From: Macropodus opercularis
Lineage: Eukaryota; Chordata; Actinopteri; Anabantiformes; Osphronemidae
Direction of reading: 5' to 3'
DNA: 64,000 nt
Assembly: GCA_030770545.1 (NCBI GenBank)
Contig: JAUCMP010000028.1
Coordinates: 15,441,001 to 15,505,000, forward strand
The translations under genes were made by a program, and so were the position numbers. This document shows, in pieces, positions 59,467 to 64,000 of the stretch (its first letter is position 1; each line of letters opens with the position of its first letter). The notes below the pieces were generated by a model that was not told the origin of the DNA, ran no database searches, and worked only from the letters and a program-made list of their open reading frames with translations.

Positions 59467-62400
59467 ATTGTAAACACCAACCATCCCAACCTTTGTTGAA
59501 GTTCCCTGTCAGATGACTGACAGAGCCTCCCTCACTGTACAGACATTGGCAGTAGTACAATCGTACCACAGGCCACCAAAGCGAGTTAAGAGAAGCAACC
59601 AGCAAAGTGTGTCTGGGGCTTTGGGATAAAATGGAATCAAAGACCTTGACCTTGTGAATGTTGGGGTTGCTCTGTTGCCTTGTTAACTAAGAGTCTAAAC
59701 TCCTCAAAGCTCCCTCAAGTCAAAATGAGGAAAACAGAAATGACCTTCTGACCAGCTGAGCATGTTAAGGTCAGAAACAGAGGAGCAGCTACGTGGAAGT
59801 GTCTGACCAGCGCCGACCTGCACACAAATACATCAAGCAAAGACCAAAGCAGCAGGTAGCTGAGAGGAAATGACGAGCCACCACGGAAGCAGAAAGACTA
59901 AGAGACACCGGACGAAAACAGCTCAATCACGAGCACCTTCATTAGAGGAAAAACGCTGGACTGAGAGGAGTCCGGTCCCCCTCACTGGCCCGATCAGGAA
60001 GGAATCCGTTTTAAAATCCGTCTGCACTACTGGTAACATACAGCAGGACAATCAGTGGTTTCTACCGCAGCCTTTTGTATTACGCTAAGATTGTTTTTGA
60101 TTTGAACTGGTTGCTGCATCAGAATAGTTTCCCTGCTGCTCTAATTACAAACTTCAAACACTCCGTCTGCCAGCAGATGAACTCTCCACATCTCGTGAAC
60201 ATACATAAAACTGCTGATTGCCCTGGATTTCATCATGTTTTCCACAAAAAGTCAACGCGCAATTAAGGCGCCGTCACAGCTTTACAAACAACCGTGCAGC
60301 TCGCTGGGAGCAAGCAGGGGAGGTGGCAGGAGCTGCCGGACTTCTGCTGAGCTGTGAAGATCACTAATCAGCTGCAGCCAACCAGCCTAAGAAACGCTGT
60401 TGAAAACTAACCTGGGCATCTACTTCACGTTGTCAGCTCCGTAACTCTTGTAGGTTTGACAGTAAGAGCTCCCCATATAATAGCCGGAGGCAGTTTCATG
60501 CCTGGAGGAATTGATTCACCACCGCTGTCCCTGACCATGACAGAAAAAATGAGCACACATTTAGACGGATCCATGGTTTATTCAACGCGCCGCTAGCTCA
60601 CCGCAGAGCCACACCGCGGTCTCTTCTTCTAGTGGATGTAAGGACAATCACATCTCTGCGGGATGAGGGAGTTCATCATACCAGGCTCTTGTACTTGACA
60701 CACTGTCAGAGTGTTTGACACTCGTCTTCCGGTCAGGATGTGGCTGCGAATATTAATGCTGCAGGCTGGTTACTTTCAGTGCAGCAGGTGTGTTTCAGGC
60801 ACATCACTGCTAACCGTCGGACGCGTGACCGTGTGCTATCCTTAGAGCAGCTATACCATTTAAAAAATGGAGCACACGCCAACGACGTTCTGGTTCTGCT
60901 CGACTGCAACTTTGGTCCAACTGAGCCACGTCCTCACTGTCCCTCACCAGACAAGCCTGCGTCGTGCAACCGGTCACAACAACAAGCCCTGTACGACTCT
61001 CTCTAAACGAGGTGTAATGATGTGTGAGGCATCACGTAAATAGAAACAGAAAGCTGGGATCAGCAAACCTCAGCCCATACTTTCCTCACTATAGATCAAC
61101 GTACAGTATCAGATGCTGAAATGGATACGTTTGACCATGTCAAGGCAAGTGTTGGTTCATTTTGATTAACTTGGAAATCACTCCAGAGGACAGACCTTAC
61201 TGGTGTCACTGGGAGGGTTCAACGCTTGCCCCGAGCCAGAGGATGAGGTGAGGAGCCACAGCTCAGCGTGTCGCCAGGCTGTTCCTGAGAGCCTTCGTTC
61301 TTCAGATTTGAGTCTGTTGCTTGAGCTGAGAACGGATGTAGCGAACCACACACCCGTCCTCAGCGACGTCTAATCTACTGATGTACAAATCTTTCCATCG
61401 TGTTGCACAAGGCCAGTCGCAGTCTGAGCTGAATTTCTTCTCTAAACCTGCTAAAAGCCTGTTTCTGGAAGCAGACCTCCAACTTCAGTTATATAAACAG
61501 CTCCACAGGTTTTTAGAACTGGCCACAAGTTTTAAATATGACTGTGAAATACTTAAATTATTTAAACTTTGTGTGCTTTGATGCCTCATCAAACCAACCT
61601 CCCTTCAACAGCAACAGAGCGAGTCTGGCAGCAGAGGTGACCTAACGGCTACTGTTCTCCCACTGAAGTCGGATTAAAACTTTATGTACACAGGACGTCC
61701 TGGCCTACGGCTAAATGAGATGTGGATCATTATCCAGCTGCGGCAGGAACCTGTGGCCGAACCACCGTTTGCGGAGGCAGAGTAGCGTCTGACACAAACG
61801 AACACTCTGCCCTGATGCTTTCAAACAGAAAGTCCTGGTCTGCTACGGGCAGCTAATGAGACTGGTGGACACAGAACCAACCCTCCATTCTGATTGGAGC
61901 TGCCACCAGTGGGGCCCGAATCCATAGCTTTTGTGACACGTCGTTATAGCTGCATCCTTTTTATGTTTCATCCTAAGCAGAACCAGCCTGCTGTTCTGGC
62001 ACAGCTGGCGGATGCGGGAGCCTGTCAAAGACACCGTAAGCGTAGTAGCTCGCTATAAGTTCAATCGGGGCTTTACTTTCCATGCACACCGACCCCTGAG
62101 GATCGTCAGATGTGCGGGTGCAGGAGGCAAAGACAAAGCATCGCCTGAAGGCACTGGCTCAGAAAAGCACGACAGACACCACGCTTGTTTTCAAATGTGC
62201 TCGGCAGCACAGTGGATGGGTTCAGCGTGTTCTGGCTGAGGGATTGGACTTGAAGGCAGAGGCTTGCTGTAACTTGCAGCGTCGCTGATGCGTCCTAGGC
62301 TGCAGCATACGCCACAACACATACTGTGGATGTAAAGCGTCTTAAATGAGCCTAGTTGGCCTTTATAGTGTCTTTCCTCTTGCGCTGCTCAGTGATCTGG

Positions 62401-63082
62401 AGGTTGTGGCGCTTTCAGATCGGGTTCTAGTACTAGTCTCACTAAAAGCTGCCTGATGTCGTAGTGGCCTGAAAGTTTGTTCTCATCACCCACATGTTGC
62501 TGCAGGAAGGCGAAGCTGTGACCACAATCATAGATGATCATGTTGTACAAATCATTTCTTAAATGAGCAGAAGGTCTTTACAGGTTATTCACACTCACAT
62601 GTTACTTCATGCACAAGGTGAAAACCAAAGGAATCCAGGTGATGGAACAGAGGAGAGGAAAGTAAAGGAGCTCAGTTTGTCATGGAGATCCCTCAGCATC
62701 TACATTTATGGATGCTTAAGTTAATTGTTGAGCCTCACTTGAGTTGGGCGCCTGCCTCCTAAAGCTGAAGTGGGCTGAGTTCCACTGGGCTCTGCCTTCG
62801 GTTCTGCACGTCCAAACTCTGGAAACACACATCTGCTCTCTGAGAACAGAACCGTGACCGAGTTTGGCCATTGTCTTTTATTTGTGACACATAATCAATT
62901 GATGCAAAGTGCGAAGAACAAGAGTCGTTCCTGGACAGGATTAAGTTGGTGCTATGGGACATAAACTATTAGTATTCTGGCCTATTAAGTCGACTGCTCA
63001 CAGAGTCAGAGCACAATGGGGGAAAACAGCAAACAAAACTAAAGTGAGATGCTGAAATGTTTACATGTATAATTTCTTGAAA
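59467..63082. other. Intergenic DNA, no gene recognised
   Basis: 3.6 kb of sequence without a supported coding exon or RNA gene. Some of the left part (to about 60300) may be further decayed LINE sequence, but I cannot show it. Confidence 0.6.
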
Positions 63083-63189
63083 ATGGCCTGGAGGAGTGTG
63101 TGGGTTTACTTGTTTATTGCCAGCGCCCTTGTGTTAATTAAGACCTCTGCTCACAGCGCCTGCAGCTTCGGCTTCGGAGTGAGATGCAG
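63083..63189 (+). CDS. Possible first exon of a secreted protein (speculative)
   Basis: From the ATG at 63083 the frame reads MAWRSVWVYLFIASALVLIK, then TSAHSACSFGFGVRCR. This looks like a signal peptide with a hydrophobic core and a small-residue cleavage region, followed by a Cys-containing segment. It ends at a plausible donor (CAG/GTACGA). An in-frame ATG lies at 63065. No following exon could be joined within the window and I do not recognise the protein. A chance hydrophobic frame is the main alternative. Confidence 0.2.
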
Positions 63190-64000
63190 GTACGATACTC
63201 CACACTTCTTTGTACTGCAAGCGTTCGCTCTAATTTATTATTTAGAGGAAATGCATCATTTAAAAGTTAAAACGCCACAGACTCACAGAAAGAGAGAGAG
63301 AAGTCAGGATTATCTTCAGAGCTGCAGGCGCCTACGTGCAGCGCGTCACACGGTCAGCTGATTGCTCTGGGGCGGCTGCTCATGACAAGCCTGCCGATGG
63401 ATATTGATCGTTGCAAGATTGAGATTGAGGATGGAACCTTCAGGCCACAGGACACTGGATCCACAGAGCTTGAATACATGGTGTGGCATAAGAAATAGCA
63501 GGACTCAAATGATAATGAATTTAAATGATGATTGAGCAAATGGTTCCAACCTTACGTCTGCTTTCCTTGTTCTGATCCATCCTAATATGGACAAAAAGTC
63601 CAGTTTTATTTATCCCAGGCCTGAATTTATGAGAATGCTGAGAAAGAAGCACATGACATAAGTCGAGTTAATCAAACGTGGCTTTGCCCAGAATTTAAAT
63701 GACAACACTTCATCTCAAAACAGTGCCAGACTCTCCATTGTTCCTCATGTAACGTCAACGCGTCCATGGTCCACGGAGGCGGATGACGCAGCAGATGTGT
63801 GGGGAGACATAGCTGTGATGTCAGAGCCCGACTTCATTCAGCGCTGAACCAGCATCCTCTCGCATTCGCTGTTGCGTGAGCAGTGCTAGTTAAGAGGGCA
63901 GTTACAGCAGGACATGGGCCGATGCCATTACGCCTGCTCATGATGCGGAGCAGTGTGTTCGACCCAGCAGCATCCTCAGCTCTGGCATCCTGGCGCTTAC
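63190..64000. other. Right-edge intergenic or intronic DNA
   Basis: No coding exon, RNA gene or repeat family recognised. Confidence 0.55.

Overview
This is vertebrate nuclear DNA, most likely from a ray-finned (teleost, probably percomorph-like) fish. The evidence is spliced genes with short introns, many CA/AT microsatellites, a fish-type LINE remnant, and four genes whose proteins match vertebrate families exon by exon. All gene models were built by hand by joining splice sites and checking reading phase across every junction. No database search was run.

Layout, left to right. (1) 148-2487, minus strand: the first seven coding exons of prkdc (DNA-PKcs, non-homologous end joining); the rest runs off the left edge. 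(2) 2488-4766: divergent promoter region with two CpG-rich patches. (3) 4767-26928, plus strand: complete arhgap29, 22 coding exons, 1325 aa (F-BAR, C1 zinc finger, RhoGAP, C-terminal PDZ ligand). Its first coding intron is 9.5 kb. (4) 28514-48578, plus strand: complete abca4, 50 coding exons, 2318 aa, the photoreceptor retinoid-phospholipid flippase, with both nucleotide-binding domains intact. (5) 49921-53937, minus strand: complete tecr-family gene, 13 coding exons, 310 aa, the last enzyme of very-long-chain fatty-acid elongation. It is tail to tail with abca4, and their poly(A) signals face each other about 26 bp apart. (6) 53938-64000: gene-poor DNA with a long CA microsatellite, a poly-C/CT tract, a near-perfect 0.7 kb foldback (long inverted repeat) element, a short LINE remnant and one possible signal-peptide exon.

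The four genes do not form one pathway. The arhgap29-abca4 pair is an old vertebrate neighbourhood (human 1p22). In human, prkdc and tecr lie elsewhere (8q11 and 19p13) and ABCA4 is followed by GCLM, so the flanks here reflect rearrangement relative to mammals. The best leads are two GC-AG introns in conserved genes, the very young foldback element, the facing poly(A) signals, a triple nuclear-receptor-like repeat in a tecr intron, and long intronic stretches that could be enhancers. I found no convincing wholly new system.
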